From positions 1 through 64,000 of the forward strand of contig DUCN01000057.1 in assembly GCA_012959805.1 (NCBI GenBank): a stretch of DNA of 64,000 bases, written 5' to 3'. The position numbers were made by a program, and so were the translations under genes. This document shows, piece after piece, positions 16,137 through 23,745 of this stretch (position 1 is the stretch's first letter; each line of letters begins with the position of its first letter). This DNA is from Myxococcales bacterium. GTDB lineage: Bacteria; Myxococcota_A; UBA9160; UBA4427. The notes beneath the pieces were generated by a model. It saw only the letters and a list, made by a program, of their open reading frames with translations. It was not told where the DNA came from and searched no databases.

Positions 16137-16274
16137 CTAGAACAGCGGTCGGTCGTCGTCGTCCGGAGCGTATGCCGAGATCTCGCAACCGAGCGAAACT
16201 TCTTCGATCAAGGGCCGCTCGAACTGGGCGGGCTTGGTTTCCGGCGTCGCCGTTTCGGAGGTGCTTTTTTCCAT
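16137..16274 (-). CDS. PqqA-like precursor peptide (orphan)
   Basis: A 45-residue peptide from the ATG at 16274 to a TAG at 16137-16139. Residues 21-35 read PLIEEVSLGCEISAY. The PqqA pattern, as in the Klebsiella peptide PAFIDLRLGLEVTLY, is P-x-hydrophobic-x-acid-hydrophobic-x-L-G-x-E-(V/I)-(T/S)-x-Y. Every defining position matches, including the Glu (31) and Tyr (35) that become cross-linked to form pyrroloquinoline quinone. It differs from ordinary PqqA by an 18-residue Thr/Pro-rich N-terminal extension and an acidic tail (APDDDDRPLF). No pqqB, C, D or E gene lies in this window. It is 53 bp downstream of a sulfotransferase gene on the same strand. A real PQQ precursor or a related modified peptide are both possible. 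Confidence 0.6.
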   Translation of the reverse strand: MEKSTSETATPETKPAQFERPLIEEVSLGCEISAYAPDDDDRPLF

Positions 16275-16295
16275 GGGCGAGAGACTAGCCCATGG
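16271..16295 (-). promoter_or_regulatory. Hairpin across the start codon of the PqqA-like gene
   Basis: CCATGGGC (16271-16278) and GCCCATGG (16288-16295) are perfect inverted repeats with a nine-base loop. On the minus-strand transcript the 3' arm contains the ATG start codon, and the loop covers where the ribosome site should be. No clear Shine-Dalgarno is seen. The structure could limit initiation unless opened by translation of the upstream sulfotransferase gene or by a factor. This is inference from base pairing only. Confidence 0.4.
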
Positions 16296-16327
16296 TCTCT
16301 GGATTCGCTGGGAGCCGGCAAAGCGCG

Positions 16328-17359
16328 TCAGCGCAATAGGACGTCGCAGAATTCTCGGACGCTGCGGACCAATCGACCGAGCGCTCTGCCCGGCGCGATT
16401 CTGCGGCGGAGACCGATCAGCACCTTTCGTTCAAGTGCATAGCGGGTCAGCCGAGGTCGGGGCGCACGCTGGCCGGCAAGATCGATCTGTCCGACATCCT
16501 CAATGATCTGTGCTCGTGAATATCCCCATGTTTCGAGATCTTCATCGCCGAGTCGTGCCAGGATTTCTTGATAGAGCGCGACACGCTCGCCTCGCCCGGT
16601 CGCCGCAGTGGCCCATTTCGACAGGCTGGATGTGGTGGGCCGAGTCTGCTTGGCGACGTTGGTCGGATCGCCTAAGCCGCGGGTCGACACACCGCGACTT
16701 TTTGGATTCGCGCCGTAGTCGACCATGCCGGGCTCGTAGTCGATTCCGAGGAAAGTGCATATATCTCGAGCGTTTTCCTCGGGTTCCTTAACCAGATTCT
16801 CGTACTGGACGCGATGCATCGGCACCTTGGCCGTTCGGATGAATCTTGCGATGGATGGGACATAACGTTCCAGTAGCGGGTTGTGCGCATGCGCTACCGA
16901 ATCGTCTCCATCGAAGAACGAATCGACGAAGGAGGACCAGACGGCGATCGGATGCCGGGTGAGAACGATATATCGCGCCTCGGGGTAGAGCCGCGCGAGA
17001 AAGTCGAGGTTGAGGGCGTAGGCCGGCGTCTTATCGAGAACCAATCGTTCGCCGCCGCCGCGAGATTGATGGGCCTCGAACAGGCCGTGGTACACGGCAT
17101 CGGTATACGCGCGGAGCGCGTCGAGGTATTGGGACTCACCGCCGGGTAGGGCGGAGACCAGTACGCGAGCCGCTTGTCGTGTGATGATCGGATCGTAGGG
17201 CGCTTCGCTCACGTTCTCGAAATATCCGAGATGCGCGAGCGGCGTGATCAGGTGCGGTTCTTCCGGTGCAAAGATGGCCGAGTGCGCGCCGAGTACGCGC
17301 GAGAGGAGCGTTGAGCCCGAGCGCGGTGAGCCGATCAGAAAGACGAGCTGGTCCTGCAT
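16328..17359 (-). CDS. Sulfotransferase family protein
   Basis: A 343-residue PAPS-dependent sulfotransferase. The 5'-phosphosulfate loop is at the N-terminus, LIGSPRSGSTLLSRVLGAHS. The 3'-phosphate motif is YIVLTRHPIAVWSSFVDSFF, with Arg and Ser contacts. Between them KTPAYALNLDFLARLYPEA follows the usual layout, and VQYENLVKEPEENARDICTF begins the last conserved block. No signal peptide is seen, so it should act in the cytoplasm. The acceptor is unknown; this protein type modifies lipids, carbohydrates or peptides. It is the upstream neighbour of the PqqA-like peptide, which carries one tyrosine, so peptide sulfation can be imagined but nothing shows it. Confidence 0.85.
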   Translation of the reverse strand: MQDQLVFLIGSPRSGSTLLSRVLGAHSAIFAPEEPHLITPLAHLGYFENVSEAPYDPIITRQAARVLVSALPGGESQYLDALRAYTDAVYHGLFEAHQSRGGGERLVLDKTPAYALNLDFLARLYPEARYIVLTRHPIAVWSSFVDSFFDGDDSVAHAHNPLLERYVPSIARFIRTAKVPMHRVQYENLVKEPEENARDICTFLGIDYEPGMVDYGANPKSRGVSTRGLGDPTNVAKQTRPTTSSLSKWATAATGRGERVALYQEILARLGDEDLETWGYSRAQIIEDVGQIDLAGQRAPRPRLTRYALERKVLIGLRRRIAPGRALGRLVRSVREFCDVLLR

Positions 17360-17442
17360 GAGTTGACGCTACTCCGAGTCGCGTACGGCGAAAAGACCGA
17401 GATCAGGAAGCGCGGAGCATAACCGTGCTGGGGGTCTGGGAG

Positions 17443-18270
17443 CTAGAGGATTTTGCTGGCGAGCCCAAGCGTGTCTGCCATTCGTGTTGCATGGACACGC
17501 AAGAGAGCCACACCGAGTCGATGACCGAGCCACGGCTTCATGCTTCGCAGTTGTCGAAAGGCTGCACGGTCTATTTCGAGGAGTCGGACATTCGAGTCCG
17601 CAACCGCTGACTCGGCATGGGGAATGTCAGCCAGCAGCGGCAATCCACCAAAGAGGTCGCCGATCGAGAGTTGGACCAGTGGCTGCTCGATGGCATCTCT
17701 AATGCGCAATTGCAGGGTGACATTGCCTTCAGTGATCAGGAAGATCGAATCGTTTGCGTCGCCTCGCGTGCCCTGTCGATAGATCATGTCGCCGGGCGCA
17801 AAGGTTCGAAATCGCGTGACCTGGGCGAGTCCCATGGCTTCCTCGAGGCCAAGTTCGTGGAGAGCCGTTCGTTTGTAGAGAAAACGAGCGAGTTTCTTGC
17901 CGGCGTCGAGAACCTGATCCCAGACTAGTTCCAGCTGTTCCGCGTGGGGGTTGTCGAAGGAGATGCCCGTGAGGACGATGTTTTCCTCGGGGTCTTCGCG
18001 CTGCCAACATCCGATCGCGTCGAGGGTGAGGTTCTGCGACGGGAGGCCGATGACGATTCGCTGGAGTGATTTTAAAGAAAATGGGGATTGCGTCGCGATA
18101 CAGGCGCCGCCGATACCCAGATCACGGGAACGACCCAATAGGGCGCCGGCGAAGTCCCCGGTGTACAACTCTACGGGGAGGTCGGTTCCGACGCGTGGAT
18201 TGGATCGAAGCTCGAGGGGGTCGACGGGTCCGCTTCGAGTGTTTGAGTCTTCGGGTTTGGCTTCGGACAT
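17443..18270 (-). CDS. PilZ domain fused to cyclic-nucleotide-binding domain
   Basis: About 275 residues. The N-terminal half is a PilZ domain: RSNPRVGTDLPVELY carries the RxxxR motif and SRDLGIGGACIAT the D-x-G-x-x-G turn, the two sites that bind c-di-GMP in PilZ proteins. After a linker, GDMIYRQGTRGDANDSIFLI, then TEGNVTLQLRI, IGDLFGGLPLLADIPHAES and VRLLEIDRAAFRQLRSM form a cNMP-binding beta roll. There is no DNA-binding helix or enzyme domain. It looks like a signal integrator that could sense two nucleotides. The start is ambiguous: an ATG at 18270 begins the conserved-looking part, while a frame up to 18456 would run across the divergent gene's promoter. Confidence 0.75.
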   Translation of the reverse strand: MSEAKPEDSNTRSGPVDPLELRSNPRVGTDLPVELYTGDFAGALLGRSRDLGIGGACIATQSPFSLKSLQRIVIGLPSQNLTLDAIGCWQREDPEENIVLTGISFDNPHAEQLELVWDQVLDAGKKLARFLYKRTALHELGLEEAMGLAQVTRFRTFAPGDMIYRQGTRGDANDSIFLITEGNVTLQLRIRDAIEQPLVQLSIGDLFGGLPLLADIPHAESAVADSNVRLLEIDRAAFRQLRSMKPWLGHRLGVALLRVHATRMADTLGLASKIL

Positions 18271-18433
18271 GGGTTGGGAATCACCCTGGGTGATAGTCTT
18301 AAAGGGCCTCAATGCTTCCTGTTTCGGTCGGGCCGTAGTGGGACTTGAACACTCCTCACCGATGCGATTCGGGTGATCTGCTGAATCGCACGAGATGTGC
18401 AGAATGGAATTGAGCATGGCTCGGGAGGCGTGA

Positions 18434-18784
18434 TTGGGATCTAATACCGAGGACATCTGGGGTTATGGCCCGAGGGCGTCGTTGGGTCGATTCGAGATCG
18501 CGCTGCCCTTTCACAATCCGACGCTGCTCGGTCTGATCGCGGTGGCCGCCGTTTGTATGACGACGCTCGCGCGGCGTAGCGCTGCAACAGTGAGGACGCT
18601 TCGTTTCTCGTTTGGCTTCTTGCTCTTCCTGGTTCCCCTGCCGGTCTCTTGGATGACTCCGATCATCGTGCAGCTTCAGCTCCTTGCGAGCAGTGTCGCC
18701 GTGGAACTACTGCAGCGGGGCGGGGTGGGTGTGCTGATGCGGCGATTCGTAGGCGAGGATGAGCCGGATCTGACGGCGCGATGA
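18434..18784 (+). CDS. Truncated exosortase-like membrane protein
   Basis: A 116-residue frame with helices FHNPTLLGLIAVAAVCMTTL and LRFSFGFLLFLVPLPVSWM, then TPIIVQLQLLASSVAVELLQ and RGGVGVLMRRFV. This order (a 'hPlP' exit, then LQxxAS.VA..LL...GV.V.R) is what precedes the catalytic Cys of exosortases in the EpsH family. The protein stops before any catalytic Cys, Arg or His, so transpeptidation is impossible. It has a good ribosome site (GGGAGG, TTG at 18434), and its TGA overlaps the queG ATG (ATGA), so it may be translated. It could be a decayed exosortase kept for coupling, or a small membrane protein of similar shape. Confidence 0.5.
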   Translation: MGSNTEDIWGYGPRASLGRFEIALPFHNPTLLGLIAVAAVCMTTLARRSAATVRTLRFSFGFLLFLVPLPVSWMTPIIVQLQLLASSVAVELLQRGGVGVLMRRFVGEDEPDLTAR

Positions 18785-19866
18785 CGATGCACGAAGACGC
18801 AAACGAATTGGCGGAACGGGTCCGGCGCGTCGGTCTCGCGTTGGGTCTCGACGCGGTGGGCTTTGCGGACGCGCTGCCGTCGGCTCGAACGCGTTTTCTT
18901 CGAGACTGGGTGGCGCAGGGTTATGCCGGCGAGATGGACTACATCGAACGCCGTCTCGAGGAGCGCATTGATCCGCGCTTGGTCCTGCCAGGCGCGAAGA
19001 CGCTGATCGTTGTCGGGCTCTTGTCACCGCCGCCACATGTTGCTGAGGACGCCACGGACGCGGGCGCCACTGGTCGGATTGCCCGTTATGCCGGAGGCGA
19101 TGACTATCACGAAGTATTGCTGGATCGAGTCCGTGCACTCGAGTCTTCTCTCGCCTCCCTGGCCGGTGTCGAGGTCTCCTCTCGAAGTTATGTCGACACG
19201 GGTCCGGTTGCCGAACGAGCGGCAGCCGAGCGGGCGGGCCTCGGATGGATTGCCAAGAACAGCTGCCTCATTCATCTGGATCTCGGTTCCCACTTGATGT
19301 TGGGCGTGATCCTGACCGACCTCGAGCTGCCGATGGACGAAACGGTGACGGACCATTGTGGAACCTGCCGAGCTTGTCTCGATGTTTGTCCGACGAACGC
19401 ATTCGTCGAGCCTTATGTGCTCGATGCCACCCGATGTATTTCGTATACAACGATCGAAAGCCGCGAATCGATTCCCGAGGATCTGCGCGCGGCACAGGGT
19501 GACCATGTCTTTGGCTGCGATCTTTGTCAGAGCGTGTGTCCCTGGAATCAGAGTCGGCCACGGTCGCCCTTGACGGACCCGCTTGGGCTGCGCGCCCGAC
19601 TCGCAAAGCGTGAGGAATGGGTGGCGCCCACGCTGACCTGGATCTTGTCTCTGAATGTGGATTCGTTTGCTGCGTCGACCCGTCGGAATGCGATCAAGCG
19701 GTCGGGGTATCGGGGGTTGATTCGGAACGCATTGGTGGCCGCGGGCAATGCCCTTGATCCCGCGCTACGCGGCGCGATCGAGGGCTACGCGAGCGGTGAC
19801 GATTCGCTCTTGCAGGAGCATGCGAACTGGGCGCTTGCACGTATGGATGAAGCCGGGATCGGTTGA
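18781..19866 (+). CDS. queG: Epoxyqueuosine reductase
   Basis: A 361-residue iron-sulfur and cobalamin enzyme that makes the last step of queuosine formation in tRNA wobble position 34. The N-terminal domain has LGLDAVGFADALPSARTR and GYAGEMDYIERRLEERIDP. SYVDTGPVAERAAAERAGLG carries the catalytic Asp region, followed by WIAKNSCLIHLDLGSHLML. Two [4Fe-4S] binding sites are visible: CGTCRACLDVCPTNAF and CDLCQSVCPWN. The C-terminal HEAT-like helices (RRNAIKRSGYRGLIRNALV) bind tRNA. Length is normal for QueG. Start and upstream stop overlap by four bases. Confidence 0.93.
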   Translation: MTMHEDANELAERVRRVGLALGLDAVGFADALPSARTRFLRDWVAQGYAGEMDYIERRLEERIDPRLVLPGAKTLIVVGLLSPPPHVAEDATDAGATGRIARYAGGDDYHEVLLDRVRALESSLASLAGVEVSSRSYVDTGPVAERAAAERAGLGWIAKNSCLIHLDLGSHLMLGVILTDLELPMDETVTDHCGTCRACLDVCPTNAFVEPYVLDATRCISYTTIESRESIPEDLRAAQGDHVFGCDLCQSVCPWNQSRPRSPLTDPLGLRARLAKREEWVAPTLTWILSLNVDSFAASTRRNAIKRSGYRGLIRNALVAAGNALDPALRGAIEGYASGDDSLLQEHANWALARMDEAGIG

Positions 19867-19883
19867 ATCCTTGGGTCACGCTT

Positions 19884-20468
19884 CTAGGCGCGACGAACGG
19901 CTAGTAAGCGTGCGGTTTCGGCGGGGCGAGTCTCCCGCGTGAGGCCTTCTTCATGGATCTCGATTTCGAGATCAGGGAAGAGGGTGGGGAGTTCGTCGGT
20001 CTTCAGCAGGAATTCATCGCGGGTTGGCCCCCAGCCCAGACTGCGTTGTCTGGTTGTGAAGGTTTCGTAGAGCAGGACTCCGCCGACGGCGAGCCGAGAT
20101 TGGATCCAGCTCGACAGTGGACGATGCAAGTAGCGGAAGACCAGGACGGCTCCGAAGCTCTCGGCAGGGACTTCTGGGAGATCTGGAAGCGGAAGCGCTT
20201 CGAGGTCGGCCTTGAGCGTCGTGATTTCGCCTGGGCATTCGATGCTCGCACGGGCGAGCTGATCGAGAGCGTCAGTGTTGCGATCCACCGCGACCATCCC
20301 CAACCCAAGTTCGGCCGCGGCGATCGAGTGCCGTCCCCGGCCACAGGCCAGATCCAGGACGGGTCCGATTGTCGCTGCATCCGATAGCCGCGACACATGG
20401 CGCAGGAAGAAGGCCGAAGTCGCGTCGATTTCTCGCCTAGCGTCGTCCGTCACGGACAAGCCAATCAT
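19884..20468 (-). CDS. SAM-dependent methyltransferase, TehB-like
   Basis: About 194 residues with a class I methyltransferase core: VLDLACGRGRHSIAAAELG (motif I, GxGxG variant), then MVAVDRNTDALDQLA (acidic end of strand 2), TLKADLEALPLPD, and AVLVFRYLHRPL (motif IV region). GGVLLYETFT follows as strand 5. The GPTRDEFLLKTDELP segment is typical of small-molecule methyltransferases of the TehB/tellurite-resistance type. The substrate is unknown. The ATG at 20468 overlaps the end of the GDPD gene by 32 bases; a frame up to 20504 is also open. Converges with queG, leaving only 17 bases between the stops. Confidence 0.8.
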   Translation of the reverse strand: MIGLSVTDDARREIDATSAFFLRHVSRLSDAATIGPVLDLACGRGRHSIAAAELGLGMVAVDRNTDALDQLARASIECPGEITTLKADLEALPLPDLPEVPAESFGAVLVFRYLHRPLSSWIQSRLAVGGVLLYETFTTRQRSLGWGPTRDEFLLKTDELPTLFPDLEIEIHEEGLTRETRPAETARLLAVRRA

Positions 20469-21243
20469 GCATTCGACCCGGATAGTCCGTGATGATGCCG
20501 TCAACGCCGAGATCCAGCAGCGTCTTCATCTCATCCAGATCGTTGACGGTCCATACGTGGATCTGGACCCCGTGTGCGTGTGCGTGATCGACGAGTTCTC
20601 GTGTGACGAGGGGCCGCTCGGCGAAGGTTGGTGGCACTTGCAGCGCCATGACGCCCTCTGGCATTGGCTTGTCTTCAACTGCACTGGCCACGGATTTGAT
20701 GATTTCCCCAAGCGAGGCGCCCAGCGCCGGCTGGAGCGAGTGTTTGGTGAGCACGCTGCGCAGATCCTGCATGATGTCGTCCTCGCCCGCTGCCAACAGC
20801 GTTCGATCGGCTCGATCAAATTTCTCGACCAGGTCGAGAGTGGCTCGGATGCCTTCCAATCCGCGACATTTGATCTCGAGATTGAAGCGCGCATTGGGAA
20901 AGCGCTCGAAGGTTTCTTCGAGGGATGGAATGGCGATGCCCTGTCCGAGAAAGGGTGTTTCCCCAGACTCGTCGCGGAATTGCCCGCCCGCGTCGAGCGC
21001 TCGGATCTGGGCCCAATCCGATTCCGCAGCGGAGCCTCGACCGTTACTCGTTCGGTCCAGCGCAGGGTCATGCAAGAGGATTGGGACGCCGTCACTCGAG
21101 ATATGAATGTCGCTCTCGAGAATTTGCGCGCCCATGGAAAGTGCCGTGTCAAAGGAAGCCAGCGTATTTTCAGGGCGGTCGCCGGCCGCACCGCGATGGC
21201 CGATCACGACGGGTCGATCGACGTCGAAGAAGGAATGCATCAT
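20437..21243 (-). CDS. Glycerophosphodiester phosphodiesterase
   Basis: A 268-residue TIM-barrel GDPD that splits glycerophosphodiesters to glycerol 3-phosphate and an alcohol. The active site is visible: VVIGHRGAAGDRPENTLAS (His, Arg and Glu ligands), AQILESDIHISSDGVPILLH (E-x-D calcium site and second His), then DRTSNGRGS, RFNLEIK (Glu/Lys) and VQIHVWTVND near the C-terminus. No signal peptide is present, so the enzyme is cytosolic, the UgpQ-like type. It diverges from dcd with only 34 bases between the start codons, so the promoters must overlap. Confidence 0.9.
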   Translation of the reverse strand: MMHSFFDVDRPVVIGHRGAAGDRPENTLASFDTALSMGAQILESDIHISSDGVPILLHDPALDRTSNGRGSAAESDWAQIRALDAGGQFRDESGETPFLGQGIAIPSLEETFERFPNARFNLEIKCRGLEGIRATLDLVEKFDRADRTLLAAGEDDIMQDLRSVLTKHSLQPALGASLGEIIKSVASAVEDKPMPEGVMALQVPPTFAERPLVTRELVDHAHAHGVQIHVWTVNDLDEMKTLLDLGVDGIITDYPGRMHDWLVRDGRR

Positions 21244-21277
21244 GTCACTCGGTTACTCTCATGCCAATTAGGTTACC

Positions 21278-21802
21278 ATGGGCCGCACAATGAGTGTGCT
21301 GACCCGCGATGTGATCTTGAATGAGCTTTCCGATGGGCGAATTAGGATTGATCCCTTCAAAGAAAGTCAGATCGGCGTGGCCTCGATCGACCTTACTCTC
21401 GGCCGCGGAATTCGGATCATCAAACAGTCGATGGATGCCATTCGTGTCGAGGACGCGACGGACTATCGCGATCATACCGAGGTCCAGTCCCTTGATGCGC
21501 CGTACCGACTCGAGCCCGGCGTGACGATTCACGGGATCACCGCCGAGCATGTCAGCCTGCCCGACGATCTCTGTGGGTTTCTGGAGGGGCGCAGCCGGTT
21601 TGCGCGACTGGGCCTGATGATTCATGTCACGTCGGCCTACGTGCAGCCGGGGGTTTCAAATCGACAGGTCCTCGAAATGAGCAATGTCTCCAGCCGCGCG
21701 CTCGAGATCGTGGCGGGGGTTCGGATCTGCCAGTTGGTGCTCATGCGTACGGAGGGCCGTGCGGTGTACGCTGGACGATTCAAGGATCAGCGGGAGATCT
21801 AG
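21278..21802 (+). CDS. dcd: dCTP deaminase
   Basis: A 174-residue trimeric-type dCTP deaminase, which converts dCTP to dUTP for thymidylate supply. IGVASIDLTLGRGIRI is the first conserved block. GFLEGRSRFARLGLMIHVTS contains the phosphate-binding RSxxARLG. VLEMSNVSSRALEIVAGVRI carries the catalytic Glu, and ICQLVLM follows. The C-terminal lid (YAGRFKDQREI) is shorter than the usual tail of about 188-aa enzymes. The start could be ATG 21278 or ATG 21290. The stop is three bases before the start of the broken dtd gene, showing that these two formed an operon. Confidence 0.9.
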   Translation: MGRTMSVLTRDVILNELSDGRIRIDPFKESQIGVASIDLTLGRGIRIIKQSMDAIRVEDATDYRDHTEVQSLDAPYRLEPGVTIHGITAEHVSLPDDLCGFLEGRSRFARLGLMIHVTSAYVQPGVSNRQVLEMSNVSSRALEIVAGVRICQLVLMRTEGRAVYAGRFKDQREI

Positions 21803-21805
21803 AGC

Positions 21806-22121
21806 ATGCGCGCAGTCGTGCAGCGCGTATCAGCGGCCGAAGTCGAAGTGGCCGGGGACCGGATCGCCCAGCTGGATCACGGCCTGTTGGCCCTAGTAGG
21901 TGTGGGGCGCGAGGACGGTTCCCGAGATGCCCTCGACCTGGCCCTCATTTGGTGATGCGGCTGATCCTGAGATGGCGAAGCGGCTCTTCGATGCGCTGGT
22001 TGTGGAAGCCAAGGGTCTCGATGTGCCGGTGGTCACGGGTCGCTTTGGTGCATCGATGAACGCGTCCCTGGTGAATGCCGGCCCGGTCACGATCCTGCTT
22101 GATACGAAGCGGTCAATTTGA
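21806..22121 (+). pseudogene. dtd: D-aminoacyl-tRNA deacylase, internal deletion
   Basis: From ATG 21806 the frame reads [39 protein letters not shown] and stops at a TGA after about 50 codons. A second frame then gives [37 protein letters not shown] and [15 protein letters not shown] to TGA 22121, which is the C-terminal half of Dtd. Compared with the usual 145-150 residues, roughly 40 codons are missing between the halves, including the SQFTLYGD active-site motif. This cannot be a single-base sequencing error. Dtd removes D-amino acids from mischarged tRNA, so the function must be lost or supplied elsewhere in the genome. Confidence 0.8.
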
Positions 22122-22250
22122 CCGCAGAACCTTCTCACTCTTGCCGACCCAGAAAGATTCGGGACACTCTACATCGGGGAATGTGAGAGAGCGAGATTGC
22201 AAGTGTCCGGGTGGGCATGCGCGTCTCGCCAAATGAGGTTGGACAGCCAA

Positions 22251-22775
22251 ATGAAAGAATTGTTGAATCGATCGGGCAATCGCCCGCAGCTGGGTGGTTT
22301 TTGTCTGCATGCCAAAAATGAAGACAAAGTTGGGAAAAGTCACACGAACAAGAGGCGGGTGCTGACGGGGCTACTAGCGGGAGTGCTTGCGGCCACTCTA
22401 CTATGTGCACCGTCGGTTGGACTCGCGGGTGAGAAGGCGGCCGTCGTCAGCAAAGAGGGCGGTATCGGAGCGGCTGCAGCGCTCTCTTCTCTCATCTACG
22501 GACCGGTCAAGCTGATCTACGCGACGGGTGGACTGGTCGTCGGGTCGTTTTCTTGGATGTTTACGGCCGGGGACAACGAGGTGGCCGCGAAGGTCTTTAC
22601 CCGCTCGCTGCGAGGCACGTATGTCATCACGCCCGGCATTCTTCTTGGTGAAGAGCCACTCGAATTCATAGGGCGAGATGTCGAACCCTTTCAGCCGAGG
22701 ACGGCAGCCGTCGCATCAGCTGAAGTTCCACCGCCGGCGATCGACGATTCCGGCTACGACGAGATGGGCTGGTAG
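22251..22775 (+). CDS. Exported small protein of unknown function, conserved-looking
   Basis: About 174 residues. A basic segment KNKRR-like (SHTNKRRVLTGLLAGVLAA) leads into a hydrophobic signal sequence ending near VGLAG. The mature part has ALSSLIYGPVKLIYATGG and LVVGSFSWMFTAGDNEVAA, then RGTYVITPGILLGEEPLEFI. I have seen this general layout (YGPxKxxYATGG, a Gly-rich helix, GxYVITP) in short exported proteins of related bacteria, but no function is known to me. The start is uncertain: ATG 22251 gives a long N-region; a GTG near 22359 would start right at the signal sequence. About 75 bp before the gene and 196 bp after it hold no other gene that I can see. Confidence 0.6.
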   Translation: MKELLNRSGNRPQLGGFCLHAKNEDKVGKSHTNKRRVLTGLLAGVLAATLLCAPSVGLAGEKAAVVSKEGGIGAAAALSSLIYGPVKLIYATGGLVVGSFSWMFTAGDNEVAAKVFTRSLRGTYVITPGILLGEEPLEFIGRDVEPFQPRTAAVASAEVPPPAIDDSGYDEMGW

Positions 22776-22971
22776 CCCAGACCTCGGGACCGCCGCGGGC
22801 TGGAGCGGTCCGATGGGATCGTTCCGATTTGGAACGACGTTTCGGGTAGCCCGTGCCAGCCATGCTGCTCTATGTCAGTCCGCACCTACGGGCGAAGCGT
22901 GACAAGTGCGCGTTTCGCCCGAGGGGCGCTGGCATGTTCGTGAGTGAACCGCCACCATCCGAGGCCTTCCG

Positions 22972-23745
22972 ATGTCTGAATTACTCGCCCAATTGCCGCT
23001 CGCCTTTGCCTCTGGACTGATCTCGGTCTTCTCGCCGTGCGTCCTGCCGCTCATGCCTGCCTATTTGTCCCTGATCTCTGGCGTCAGCGTCGCAGAACTG
23101 GGCGAGCATTCCGGGGATCGCGAACAGCGCGCACGAGTCATGGAAGCCTGCTTTGGATTTGTATCTGGGTTTTCCACCGTCTTCATCGTGCTTGGGGCGA
23201 GCGCCTTTGCTCTCGGCCGGGTTTTGCGGGTGTGGCGTCTCGATATATTTGGTTTCGAATTAGGCATCGCCCAGATTGCGGGAGCCGTCATCGTCGTTTT
23301 CGGATTGCACATGATGGGGGTCTTCAAGATCGGCTGGCTGCTAAGAGATACGCGTCTCCAACTCGAGATGGGCGCGCCTGGTTTTTTTGGTTCGTTCACG
23401 GTTGGCGCGGGCTTTGGGTTCGGCTGGTCCCCGTGCATCGGTCCGATTCTTGGCGCGGTGCTGACGCTGGCCGGCTCTCGAGAAACCGTCTTCGAAGGGA
23501 TCACTTTGTTGGCCGTCTACTCCGCGGGCCTCGCCGTTCCCTTTTTGATCGCGGGTTGGAGCATCGATCATTTCTTCACCGCTTTCTCTCACATCAAGCA
23601 ACATTTTCGCAAGCTCGAGATCGGTTCCGGCATCATGCTGGTCGGTGTCGGAGTCTTGCTGGTCACCAATCAGCTCGGTTGGTTCAACGCCCATTTCACC
23701 TTCCTGAGTGACATCGTCGTGGCTGCAGAAGAGATGCTGCAATGA
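22972..23745 (+). CDS. ccdA: CcdA-type cytochrome c biogenesis / thiol transporter
   Basis: A 257-residue inner-membrane protein with six predicted helices. Two conserved Cys-Pro sites are visible: LISVFSPCVLPLMPAYLSLI in the first helix and FGFGWSPCIGPILGAVLTLA in the fourth. This is the CcdA/DsbD-membrane-domain layout that carries electrons from cytoplasmic thioredoxin to periplasmic thiols. Other segments are GFSTVFIVLGASAFALGRVL and AGAVIVVFGLHMMGVFKI. It overlaps the next gene by four bases (ATGA), and that gene is a TlpA-like lipoprotein, its likely periplasmic partner in reducing apocytochromes or other substrates. Confidence 0.9.
   Translation: MSELLAQLPLAFASGLISVFSPCVLPLMPAYLSLISGVSVAELGEHSGDREQRARVMEACFGFVSGFSTVFIVLGASAFALGRVLRVWRLDIFGFELGIAQIAGAVIVVFGLHMMGVFKIGWLLRDTRLQLEMGAPGFFGSFTVGAGFGFGWSPCIGPILGAVLTLAGSRETVFEGITLLAVYSAGLAVPFLIAGWSIDHFFTAFSHIKQHFRKLEIGSGIMLVGVGVLLVTNQLGWFNAHFTFLSDIVVAAEEMLQ

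Noticed and set aside
16098..16442. 114-codon plus-strand frame over the PqqA-like region
   Set aside because: The minus strand has a peptide with a conserved pattern here; the plus-strand text is Arg/Ser-rich without features.
22890..22920. GGGCGAA...TTCGCCC inverted repeat before ccdA
   Set aside because: Short stem with mismatches and no T-run; too weak to call a terminator or operator.
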